From positions 1 through 60,457 of the forward strand of contig JAUCBJ010005397.1 in the NCBI GenBank assembly GCA_032718475.1: 60,457 bases of DNA, written 5' to 3'. Both the position numbers and the translations under genes were made by a program. Source of the stretch: Nemertoderma westbladi (lineage: Eukaryota; Xenacoelomorpha; Nemertodermatida; Nemertodermatidae). Below are positions 29,385 through 40,329 of this stretch, in pieces. The number at the start of each line of letters is the position of its first letter. Within the stretch, counting starts at the first letter, position 1. Below the pieces are notes generated by a model, which had not been told where the DNA came from, did not search any database, and saw nothing but the letters and a program-made list of their open reading frames with translations.

Positions 29385-30415
29385 ATTACCGTACTATTCT
29401 AATAGGCGAGTCAATCTAGCCGAAAAAGGGTGTCAACCCATAACAAATTCGCAATTCATCCAAACCAATTTTTTTTTATTCTACATTACCTTGTTAATAC
29501 CCCCACAAAAAGTCTATAAAAATATATTATGCGGATCACCTTCAATTTCCTGTTTCTTTCCTTAGCAACATGGATTTTACATAGCAACAAGGGGTCTATT
29601 AGTAGGATTTTCTCCAAATTTGGTACAGACAAACTTTACTCTAATCACTATCAATTGACAGAAGTATGCACTTCTATATGGTTACCAATTTAGTTTCCAG
29701 AGCAACGGAAATTGGTCTAATAATTTAACCATTTTTAATACCAATTTTGCTGGTACAATATAAGGACCTTATTTACACAACTTCTCTACTAAACGGGTGG
29801 ATGTAACCTCGCCCATCGGATTTATAGACCTCAAAAACCCTTATCCCCAAAAAAATTATTTGTTATATGATAAACTATTGTAGTTTTCAAACTAAAACAA
29901 ATAAATAAATTACACCTAAAATCAATAGAGCAATAACAATTTAATTATGTGAAAAATCTTCACTAACATTAATGGAAATTATGAAATTTCCTTGCAGTGG
30001 AATTGTATAATTTTTTTACAACAGTTACCTTAATATATCGTGAAGTTTTTGATATATTTAAAAATTTGATGCGACTTCTAGTTTCCGAGATATAGCAATT
30101 AATGTGTAACACGCCAGTGTAAATATTACTAATATCCCATTGAATCACAGCTTATTGTGAATTTAATTAAATTATTCTGGAACATCACCAATTTGCTACT
30201 TACTTTTCCCTACTGTTCCTTTTGTTTGGCTTGTGTTATGCACATTTACGCAGAATTTCCATGAATAAACATATGATCCGCAAACTAAAATTTTATAGAC
30301 TTTTTTTGGTCATTAATAAGGTAATATAGAATCCAAAATATGTGGTTCGGATTGATTGCGAAATACTTATGGGTTTTTTGCTAGATTTACTCGACTATAA
30401 TGGCATTATTGAAAA
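29385..30415. mobile_element. TIR element / MITE (~1.0 kb), decayed
   Basis: The left arm (29385-29560) is an imperfect inverted copy of the right arm (30260-30415). Matching words are AGTCAATCTAGC, AATTCGCAATTCATCC, CTACATTACCTTGTTAAT, AAAAGTCTATAAAA and GCGGATCA. The interior is AT-rich and non-coding. The exact ends and target duplication are unclear. Confidence 0.6.
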
Positions 30416-30894
30416 TTACTGAAATAAAAGTAATTTTTATAACATTATGCGTGATTGCTTCTATCTATATATTCATAAATGCTGCGAAGAAAAATTTGGA
30501 GAATAATTACCAAGCGAATTTAGTTCACGAGACAAATGCAGAAATGCGAGCAAATACATGGTATGTTAGTTAGTGAATGTCCAAGGACTACTGAAGTAGT
30601 CCTTGTGAATGCCTTATAATTAAATAATTATTTCTTTATATTGAATTACTTTATTCTTTTGGAAACGGTTTTCAACACTATACATATACCCCAAAGTTTT
30701 GCTAGCCCTGAAATGGCCAGGAGAGTGCGACACACTTGCACCATTCTTATTCGTAATTGTGGTTGATTATGTTCTACACATGTCCTTAGATCATCATAAA
30801 AATGATGGAGGTGATGGTAACACCCCCTACTGGCACAAGAAGTAGAGGAAATCTATATTGAAAAAGTCCCCACAGGCGTCAGGCAAGGCAAACT
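30416..30894. other. Intergenic sequence left of element B
   Basis: Nothing recognised apart from a short hairpin-like stretch CCAAGGACTACTGAAGTAGTCCTTG near 30580-30605. Confidence 0.5.
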
Positions 30895-30899
30895 GTGTT
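30895..30899. repeat. Target-site duplication GTGTT (left of element B)
   Basis: Identical to 49728-49732. Five bases is the usual duplication size of BEL/Pao elements. Confidence 0.9.
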
Positions 30900-32071
30900 T
30901 GTAAAATCTTTTGCGGAATTAGCCGGTTATTTTCCCCGTAAAGTACTCTGTAGTTGGTTTAACAGGCATAAAAAGCCGTATCCTTACTGTACTGGTGTTT
31001 TGGGGGACATGGGAAGCCATTTCTTCTGTATGTGTACTTTAGCGGACATAATTAGCAATTCTATGACGCAATGCGCTAGATCCTCTTGAAACAGTGTAGT
31101 TACTATGACGACAGCTAACAGCTGAGCTGTACACGTGTAGCTTTTTCCTTGTTCTCTGGTGTTTCTTTGTTCGGTCAACCAATCAGAGCGATTCTCCTGC
31201 TTTTTGTACAGAAACCTCCGGGAAATCGCGCAATGCATTATGGGTCAATGTTTACATTTTGTCCTGAGCCCAGAAGACCGGCTTCGGAATCTCTGTGTTT
31301 TCAGTCTTTAGCCCAACATTAGTAGGCTTAATTATAGAACGTATATCTGTTATCTTACTCACTCACCTAATCATATTGTCAACTACAAACACCGCATTTT
31401 TACTGCTATTTACTGTTGGTTATTCATTATATCATTTGATGGAATATTATTATATTGGATAATATCCATAAATTAATCCTAAAACCCTCAATCTTCTTGA
31501 TATACTGAAGGTAAGAGAGACCGGTTACATATAACGATTGCGACTTACATTAAAGTGGTTCTGAAGTGAATCTAATGCTATTTCATAGGCACTACATGTA
31601 TTGGTTGTTGTTCTCTTTATATGTGACTAAAATTAGTGAAGGTTGGCAGATCGGTGTGCAGCATTGTGCAGTATTGTATATGATTGTGACTGATAACAAA
31701 GCATCTCCTAAAGAATGCGCCATATACGTGAATCTATAGCCATCCCGTTGTGTCTAGTTTAAGTCATAAGTCTGTTTACATATTTAGAGCGCCACGTCCT
31801 AAAGGAACTGTTAATATTTCCCGAAAGTGAATAATATTTGTCAGAGATTATATATTACGATCAGTCGAATAATACAGTAGGCCTACACCGCAATACGGTT
31901 AGGCTTCCGAATCCAGTCTCCCGGGTATATCCAGCGGGTGAATGGTCGCGCATAGACTGGCTTCGGCTAATGTAGTGTATCAAATACTCGTCATAGGCTA
32001 AAGACGATTTATTATCTAGAAGACATCCCAATTTGGCAGGTTAAACTGCTAAAGGTCTAAAAGCGCGAACA
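30900..32071 (+). repeat. 5' LTR of element B (1,172 bp)
   Basis: It starts TGTAAAATCTTTTGCGG and ends AAAAGCGCGAACA, canonical TG...CA. Direct repeat of 48556-49727. Short frames inside it are present in both LTRs and look non-coding. Confidence 0.95.
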
Positions 32072-34501
32072 ATAACAGATATAGCTTCTGTATTGCAGTA
32101 GGCAATAACGCTGAAGTACCGGACAACCGGTACCTAGTAGGCCTGACTACCTAACCACCCGGACCGGTACCTACAGCAGTACAGGTACAGCAGTATTATT
32201 CGATTTGATAATTATATACCGGTAGGCCTTAATATTGAATCAGGGAGGGCCCGCCCTGGCTTTTTATTGAGATTTTACTTATTTCTGTCAGGTTTTATTT
32301 ATTTGTAGGCCAATATTGAGCAGAAGGCGTGTAAGCCTGCTCAGATTGTACAGATAATTTGTAGGCTGGACTGTTGTCTGACTGTTGTTAAGTCTGAAGG
32401 GACTGTAGTGTGTGTAGAGCGTATGTCCAAAAAAGTACTAGTTAGGAAAGTAGGGGCTTCCAGTGCTGTGAGGTAAACCCCCTCGAAAGAATAAGTCGTA
32501 CTACTCGGTTAGAACGCATACTAACTAACCATTTCGGAGTCTGCATATACTGTAGTTTATTTAGGCTTGATAGTAGTCTGCCAGCGTTTGGTCTGTACTT
32601 TGTTTGTGTAGTCTGTACGGGTAGCGTAATATTTCTTATTTAGATAATTTGTAGGCTGGATTTTGCCTGGCTGTTGTTAGGTCTGAAGAGATTTCGGTGT
32701 GTGTAGAGTGTATGTCCGATAAAGTGCCAGTTGGGAACGTAGGGGCTTCCAGTGCTGTGAGGTAAACCCCCTCGAAAGAATAAGTCATACTACTCGGTTA
32801 GAACGCATACTAACTAACCATTTCGGAGTCTGCATATACCGTAGTTTGTTTAGGCTTGATAGTAGTCTGTCAGTATTTGGTCTGCATTTTGTTTGAGTAG
32901 ACTGTACGCGTAGCGTAATATTTATTATTCAGAGTTTATGCAATTATTCGCAACATTCATATCCCCAAGTTAATTCCTACAGTAATTGTGCTTGTTATAT
33001 ATACCGTTATAGTTAAACTAACCCCGGTACTACATCAGGGCTGCTTGGCGTAGGTAAAGACTGGTGATTTTGTGCCCCGGACACTCCAGCAGATACCGTG
33101 GTTCTTTTAGCTGTTCAAGTATTTTTAACTACTGATTATTTGTTGTATAAGTACTTGTACCTAATTTAGGGTTTAGTGTACAGTGCTTTCCGAAGGTGAT
33201 TAGTGTGTGGGCAGTATATTTGTGTTGTAAAGTGGTTAATAGGCACGTTGGTTCTGGTAGACCGCGGTAATTAACTTCTACGTAGGAACACTCCGTGATA
33301 CATAACGTAGTACTTATAGCGATACGGCTATAAGTCGTCAGACGGTGGTATTTTTCCTATCTGGACAACGCAGTATATTTACTACTACTTATTATTTTCA
33401 AATACCGTAGTACCTTGTTCGTTTGTAATAACCAGATATTCTAACCCTTTGTTAGGCTGGTTTGTAGACTTCTTGTAAAATTACCCTAAAAATTCGTACT
33501 TGTAAATTTTTTGTGTTTATTTAGAGATTGTAATCTCACCCAGAATTGTACGTAATTTGTAGTATTAAGTAACTTAGGTAAATTAGAATTATTTGTTTTA
33601 GTGTCCAACAAGTAGCACTTCACTGAGAGTGCACAGCTTCTGTGTAGTGACTCCCCCCAGAAATAATAACATTTATTTCAAATATTGACAAAAACCCATT
33701 TTAACGGGTATATATATTATAAATCAACTCAAACGATTTATAAATAGTAGGCCTGCCATACAACAAATAGGTCTTAATATCAGTTGGACTATTGCTTAAA
33801 TAACGGTAATAAAGTAAGTTAAAGTAACCAAGTAACCCCTAAAATTCAGAAATTCAATTATTCTAAAATAATTGACATACCGGTATTTACTATAGGCTTA
33901 TTATATTTATTTCTATAAATTTAAGCTGAAATCATACTGGTATTCTGTAATCAATTCTAGTCTGTAATTATACTTATATATATACTATAAGTGTAAGCTG
34001 TGTACCGGTATTCACGATAGGCCTATTATATATTTATAAATTTAGGCTGAAATTATACCGGTATTCTGTAATTAATTCTAGTTCATAATTATACTTATAT
34101 ATATACTATAAGTGTAAGCTGTGTACCGGTATTCACGATAGGCCTATTATATATTTATAAATTTAGGCTGAAATTATACCGGTATTCTGTAATTAATTCT
34201 AGTTCATAATTATACTTATATATACTATAAGTATAAGCTGTATACCGGTATTCACGATAGGCCTATTATATATTTATATATATTTGTGCTGAAATTACAT
34301 ACCGGTATTCTGTGACAAACCTAGTCTGTAATAATACTTATATATACTATAAGCATACCGGTATTCTAATATATTATTTATATATCAAGTTACATTCAGT
34401 GACGATATCGGTAATTAATTACTAGTCTATCAGTTGATACTGAATTACTAGATTTGCTTTAACTGTAACATAGCAGTAGGCATTCAACTGTACAAACAAA
34501 C
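32072..34501 (+). other. Element B leader with two tandem repeat arrays
   Basis: 2,430 bp without a gene. A block of about 289 bp is duplicated (the same words near 32535 and 32824). Units of about 120 bp with TACCGGTATTC and GATAGGCCTATTATATATTT recur at 33960-34300. Both arrays have counterparts in the leader of element C. The first bases after the LTR, ATAACAGATATAGCTTCT, do not form a TGG primer site. Confidence 0.75.
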
Positions 34502-35476
34502 ATGTCTGACACCAAGCAAAACCTGTCAGACAGTCTCCTAGATACAACAATCTGTGACCCAGACAGGAGTGTGGAACGTGTGAGACCGAAGTTCAACTCA
34601 CCTCCTACTGTAAGAAAGATCATTCCCCCAGTAGTAATATCAGACCCTAGGCTGGTCCAACACCGTAGGTCTATCATAGGCACTCGAGCTCAGGTCAAGC
34701 GGGACCAAGAAGCAGCGGAACAGCAACAACCCGCGAGCCGAGAACTTATTTCTCAGCGGCCCGACAGCTCCAGTAGTGCGGATACTGTAGAGCTGACACC
34801 CGAGCACGGAGCAAAGATGACAGATGCGGTTTATTCGGATCCCCTTCTCATCCTTCCTGCAGCCGTACTCACTAGGTTATTGATTGCGGTGGAGGAACAC
34901 CAGATTGATTGGGCGAGAAGTAAGCGATCAACTAAGGATAGTTATGCGGGATACACAAGGGAAGAACTGAAGTCTATTGTCGAGTCGCAATGGAACTTCC
35001 CCGGACCCGGACTCCCGTTTGACTTATCGGAAGCTGCCTGGGAAGACATACACAGGATGGGAGTAACCAAGGAAACCATCGATCCAGCTGTGTGGAAGAG
35101 GTCCGCAGCCGGATACGTACAGGGATTCTTCAGCTCCATGGAGCGATTAGAAGAACAATTGTTTAGACAACCACAAGGACCTCAAGAGCAGGGAGAGCTG
35201 CTTTATCAAGTTCGAGAAAGAATTCTAAGAATCAGACTAATCCTATCGGCCTTTGAGGAGGCTTCGAAAAGAAGACAAGACACGTCGTTGCAAGTTGCCG
35301 TAAAGACTTGGTCGATGGTCTTTCCCCTTCCTCCAGGTGGTAGTAAACTGGTAGCCGGCCAGTTTGCTTTTAAGCCGCTGGAGGCGTGTGTTGTCAGTTG
35401 CGTCGATGGTATATTTGTCGAGGATGGTCACCAACGGTTTATGGTCCACGATCAGTTCGAAGTGTGGGAGGCCTAG
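34502..35476 (+). pseudogene. Element B ORF1 N-terminal part, broken by the Gypsy remnant
   Basis: An ATG-started frame of 324 codons. The first 16 residues match element C ORF1. In C the frame then goes directly to the segment that in B lies at 38676 onward, so B has an extra region of about 250 codons (from 34553), Gln/Glu-rich with a predicted helical part (SSMERLEEQLF ... RERILRIRLILSAFEEASKRR). From about 35300 the frame enters antisense Gypsy sequence, so the last 55 or so codons are accidental. I recognise no domain in the extra region. Confidence 0.6.
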
Positions 35477-38254
35477 CAGAAAGAGGCGACATTTCTGGAC
35501 CGCCCACGCGACGGCTAGCAGCTCCATCTCCACCATCGCGTACCTGGACTCCGCGTCCGTGGTGAAGCGCGATCCGCACTCCACCAGTCTCCAGGTCTTT
35601 CCGTGGAGCTGGAGTAGTGCATATCCCAGTCCCTTGAGTCGCGAGGCGTCAGTGACCAGCTGAGTGGCCAGGGCTGGGTCGAATGGTGCGAGGACGGGCG
35701 GGGTGGTGAGTGCCCGCTTTGTCGCCTGGAAAGCTCGCTCGTGGTCGCTTGTCCAGATGAATGTCGACTTAGTGCTGAGTAGTGTACGGAGTGGGGACAT
35801 GGCCGAGGCAATCTCGCCGGAAAATGGAGCCAGCTGTTCCACGAGCCCCACGAAACTCCGGAGATCCGTGATGTTCCCCGGACGAGGGAAGGAAGCGATG
35901 GCACTGAGCTTGGCTGGATCGGCGTGTATGCCATCCGAGCCAATTAGGTACCCGGCGAATTTCACCTCGCTCTGAGCGAACTGGATTTTATCCGGGTGTA
36001 GAGTGATCCCCTGGGCCCGGCACCTCTCTAGGAACCGCCGTACGTCGGACATGTGCTCCTCCATAGTGTCGCTATAGATGAGCACATCGTCCACAACCTT
36101 GACGAGGTTGGGCAGTCCCTGAAGGGCGTCATCTCCGCGGCGGTTGTATTCGTCGCCAGACGAAATTAACCCCATCACGCTGCGGAGGTGGCGATAGCGG
36201 CCCCAGGGGGTCGCGAATGTGGTGAGGAGTTGCGACTCCACGTCGAGTGGGACTTGCCAGTATCCACTGGCGGCGTCAAAGACGGAGAAAATTCGAGCCA
36301 TTGTTGAAACTCCGGCAACCGCCACCCGTGGGTTCGGGGTGGGGTAGTACGGGCGTCGCACCTGCGAGTTGAGATGTCGCAGATCGACGCACAACCGGAG
36401 TTTCCCGCTCGGTTTTCTCGCGACCGTTAGCGGGTGGGCCCAGTCCGTGGGTTCCTCGACCTGTGCGATGACCTCCCGCCGCTCCAAGTCATCCAGGAGT
36501 TCTTTGACCTCGTCCCGCAATGCGAAGGGGATAGGTTGAGCACCGTTTACATGGAACGGGGTAGCATTCTCCTTGAGCTCGATGTGCATGGGTGGACCCT
36601 GCATGGTCGGTAACGGGGCCGAAGGGTCGTCCAGTACATCCGCAAACTCGAGGAGGAACTCCGCCCTGGTTTCGGGAACCGAGAAGGGGTTGTTGTCCCG
36701 CACGGACGCCGTGTTGCAACTGAGGGGAGTTGGGAAGTTGGCGGGGAGGATCCGTAAGTCCTGGATCACGGCCTTCGAGAGGATCAGGCCTTCGACCTCT
36801 GGAGAGATGAGGAGATCAGTCGTGGCCGACGCTCCCTCATACTCGATCCGCGCTGGGAATCGTCCCAGAGTTTCTAGGGGAAGTCCGTCGGCGGCAACGA
36901 GGTTTACTCTGTTTGACGGGAGTAGGTCCACGCGCTTTCCCCCGAGTCGGAGGAATTCCTTCTCATTGAGGAGCGTGGCCGCCGCGCCGCTGTCTGGAAG
37001 GGCGTTCCGAACTCGCCCCAGAGTGGCTCCGTCCCGGGAATCGCTGAGTTTGACTGTGACATAGGAGAGGTCGCATGTCGCTGGGTCGGAGGTGATGCGG
37101 TTTATGTCGTATCGACGTATAACCGTGTTGAGTTTCTTTGGCGCGGTTGTCTTGTCTTTGGAGCGACAGACCGACTCGAAGTGGCCCGTCTTCCCGCAGT
37201 TGTGACAGACCACGCCCTTGGCGGGGCACTCCTTGCCCTTATCGTGTGTCTTGTGGCTGCAGTTTCCGCAGTTGTGCTCCTGATTGCGTCCTCGTGGAGG
37301 GTTGGATGAGCGAGTATGGGAGGCGGATCGCTCGCGTTTGTACGTTGACAATTTGGCGACGGGTTTGCCGCTCGCAAGAATCGTCTCGTTACGCCCACTC
37401 GCCTCGACGCCCTGGGCGATGCGGACGCAGTCCTCCAGTGACGGCTGTGGGAGGACCTTTAGGAGCTCTGTGCGTGTCTCGGAGCACCGGATTCCCACGA
37501 GAATTTGGGTTACAATCTGCCGGTCACGGCAATGTCCGCACAGATCGGCGTTGTCGGCGAGCTCCTCAAGGGCGACCCGGAAGGAATCGAACACCTCATT
37601 GGGGCCCTGACGCCGCTCGTGGAATTTTATCGCGTCGATGGCGATACTCCGTTTGGTGCGGAGGTGTCCCTGTATAGCGTCGAGAATCAGCGCCGGGGTT
37701 GTGTCCGTGCTGTCGATGTCGACATGTAGGGTGACTCGCAGCGTCTCTTGAAGGGCGCTCCCCAGCGCAGCGGCGAGCGCATAGACCTGTTCGCCCATTG
37801 GGAAGTCGGCGACCTGCTGGCGCTGGGCGTGAACACCCCACGCGCGTCGCCATCGTCGGAACGTGGCGTAGTCGACGCTGGTGTCGATGCGTTCCAACGT
37901 GGCAATGTCGATGACGCGGCGACGCGGAGGAGCGGGGTTCGCCGCAGCCTGAGCGAACGTCGGTGGCCCATGTTGGGCCGCAATAGGAGCGGTAGCGACG
38001 GGCTGCAGCGCTGCGAGGAGTTGCGCCAGGCATGCGTCCGTGGCTGCCTGGGCGGCGTGGTTGTCCGCCTGCTGCTGCGCGAGGCGAGCGTCAGTGGCTG
38101 CCTGCTGCTGGGCAAGGAGCTGAGCCATGGCCGCCTGGTTATCCGCCTGTTGTTTTGTGAGTAGCATCGCAAAGTCATTGAGTTTAAACGGGGGGTTGCC
38201 CTCCTCATCGTCTGATGCGGTGGGGCTTTATTTCTTCTTGAGCTTGGGCGGCAT
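35243..38254 (-). pseudogene. Gypsy-type gag-pol, 3'-truncated, antisense inside element B
   Basis: A single 974-codon frame (38167-35243). It has a Gln/Ala-rich gag N-terminus, CCHC knuckles (about residues 300-336, CHNCGKTGHFESVC), an aspartic protease (LPDSGAAATLL, about 390), a reverse transcriptase with LRLCVDLRHLN, FSVFDAASGYWQ and KVVDDVLIYSD (about 575-700), and RNase H (LVTDASRLKG, EMELLAVAWAV, FELIVDHKPL; 815-925). It stops matching Gypsy after WRKGKDHR near 35310; integrase and the 3' LTR are gone. A candidate original start is the ATG at 38254, in the same frame but separated by a TAA at 38230-38228 after eight codons. The junction with element B is abrupt; no target duplication found. 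Confidence 0.85.
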
Positions 38255-38349
38255 GTTCAATGTCGATGCCCCAAGTTTTCGCGAAGACGTGTTGTCGATA
38301 CAGCGATATGATTTCCAGCGTTGGTTCGAACGTTAAAAACACTGCACCA

Positions 38350-38665
38350 TGTTGTGAACTATGATATAAGGTTCAGGGGAAGAGCAGAATAACTATGACT
38401 AAATATTATTCTCTATATACTCATACATGCCGGTACTGCGCCTAAGCAATACCGGTACTGCACCTAAGCAATACTAAATACTGACTGTATAAATAACCCG
38501 TAGGCCTACCAGCTGCCACCGAAGTAATGGTTGCCATGCAACGCACTCAACAATATCCCTAATACCAAGTAGTAGTATTCCCACAGTCTCCAAGTTCAAA
38601 GAACTGCCAGTGGAAATCTCAGTTAGCTGAGCGCTCAACCCATGGAGAATCCACAGACGCTACAT
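38350..38665 (-). repeat. Probable 5' LTR remnant of the Gypsy element
   Basis: In Gypsy orientation, sequence ending GTTCACAACA is followed directly by TGGTGCAGTG, which fits an LTR end and a TGG-type primer binding site. The other LTR end cannot be fixed, and no second LTR is present for comparison. It includes the tandem words GGTACTGCGCCTAAGCAATACC near 38432-38475. Confidence 0.4.
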
Positions 38666-38673
38666 TTTCCCAA

Positions 38674-40329
38674 GTGGAAAGTGAAGCGACGGTAGAGAAA
38701 CCGCATAAGAGGGATGCTATTGACATCTATCTGTCGGACTATCAACGTTTTGTAGGAGATGAAGAGTTGAGGAGAAGGCTAGATGGACTTAGCCCTAACA
38801 GTGAAGGAGCCAAGCTTGTGTTGGACGCAATCGATGCGGATATGAGAGCTACGAACCAAGCTAAATTTGATGAACGCCTCCGCATCACTAGAGTCCAAGA
38901 AGAACAAGTAAAGAAAAAACGTATAGAAGACAGAAAGATAGCAGCAGCGGCAGCAGCAGAGGCAGAAGCAGAAAGAAAAGCGGCAGAAGTGGTTAGAAAA
39001 GCGGCAGAGGCAGCGGCAGAGGCAAAAGTGGCAGCGGCAGAGGCAAAAGCGGCAGCGGCAGAATCAGAAAGAAAAGCGGCAGCGGCAGCAGTAGAAGCGG
39101 AAAGAAAGCGAGCAGTGGCAGAAGCAGAAAGAAGGGCATCTGAAGAGACCACCCAACTAGAGTTGGAAAATATTCAAGAGAATCAAGACTGCATAAATAA
39201 ACAGTTAACAGCTAGTCAAATGCAGATGATGAGTCGATCTACTCCCAAAAGACAGGGATATACATCATCTGAGGAGGGCGATACCACCGATACTGAAGGT
39301 GGAGGAAATAGATCTCGTCTCAGCAGACGTAGAAGAATGTCCCACCGTCAGAAATTGCCTGATTTGCCCCCAGCTGTTCGAAAACAACTAACTAGTACAG
39401 ACTTAGGTAGTACAGAACCCATAGACCAAATTATTAAAATAGACAGACTCCCTACTATAGTAGATGAGCCTGAAATAATTAGGCCTGTTCCCGAAGCCAC
39501 CCCTTCGGTGATAGAGACACCTGTACTCCCAGAACCTACCTCTAAATTATCTTTGCATAGCACTAAGCTACCTGTGCCCAGCAGAACAGCCCATGAGACA
39601 GTTTATGTCTTAGACTCCAAGCGAAATATTAATGATTTGTCGCCCGTTGTCCCTCGTCCGCCCGCTACAACGTTGGCGGATCCCGCTTCGGCGGTCGAGT
39701 GGGTGGATGAGAGACAGCGGGGGATGGATCTCCTGCTCGAGCAGATGCAGGAGACTGTTAAGCAGTTCAAGGGCACAGTAAGGGAAAGTAGGTTAGAGTT
39801 GCAAGAAGTGCAGCAAAGTATCGCGTTAGAACGCGATAAATTAGTAAATACACAAAAGGGTATACCACCACCCCCGGTAACAATGTGTCAACCTGTTAGG
39901 TCTGAAGTATCTCATGCGCAAGGTGTGGAGCCTACACGCATCTATACTGCTAGTGAAGTAGAAACTCCTATAGTGAACCCTATTAAGGGTAATTATAAAC
40001 CTGTTGACAATGATATTCCCTATAGACTTGATCATAATCCGAGAAATTTATATACCGATAACTCGATATTAAATAACACGATGGCCCAAGAAAGTTTTAC
40101 GCGTCAAATGGCTAGAACCGAAGCCCGTCAAGCGGTAAAGGTGGGAGAGATCGTCAAATTCAATGGAGATGAGATGAAATGGTTACTTTGGTTATTTTGG
40201 TCATGTTCTCCCTACGTATTCCTATCAACTCCATGTGTTTGGAGACGCCAGCGATATGGTAATAGGTATAGTAGCCTACCTAAGAGTGGAAACTCCGGAT
40301 GGAATCAAAGTCGCCTTGGTTACCTCTAA
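38674..40329 (+). pseudogene. Element B ORF1: coiled-coil gag-like region, joined to RNase H by a deletion
   Basis: The frame begins without an ATG at the edge of the Gypsy insert and resumes element sequence at ESEATVEKPHKRDAID, homologous to element C. Residues around 85-165 form an Ala/Glu/Lys/Arg-rich coiled coil, followed by a linker and a second helical region near LLLEQMQETVKQF. It ends with VGEIVKFNGDEMKW, which looks like the start of a DUF1759-type gag domain, and then at about 40190 jumps to sequence belonging to RNase H in another frame. Codons after the junction (to 40329) are out of frame and meaningless. Confidence 0.7.

Noticed and set aside
35364-38164. Several plus-strand and other-frame ORFs over the Gypsy region
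   Set aside because: GC-rich shadow frames opposite the 974-codon Gypsy frame.
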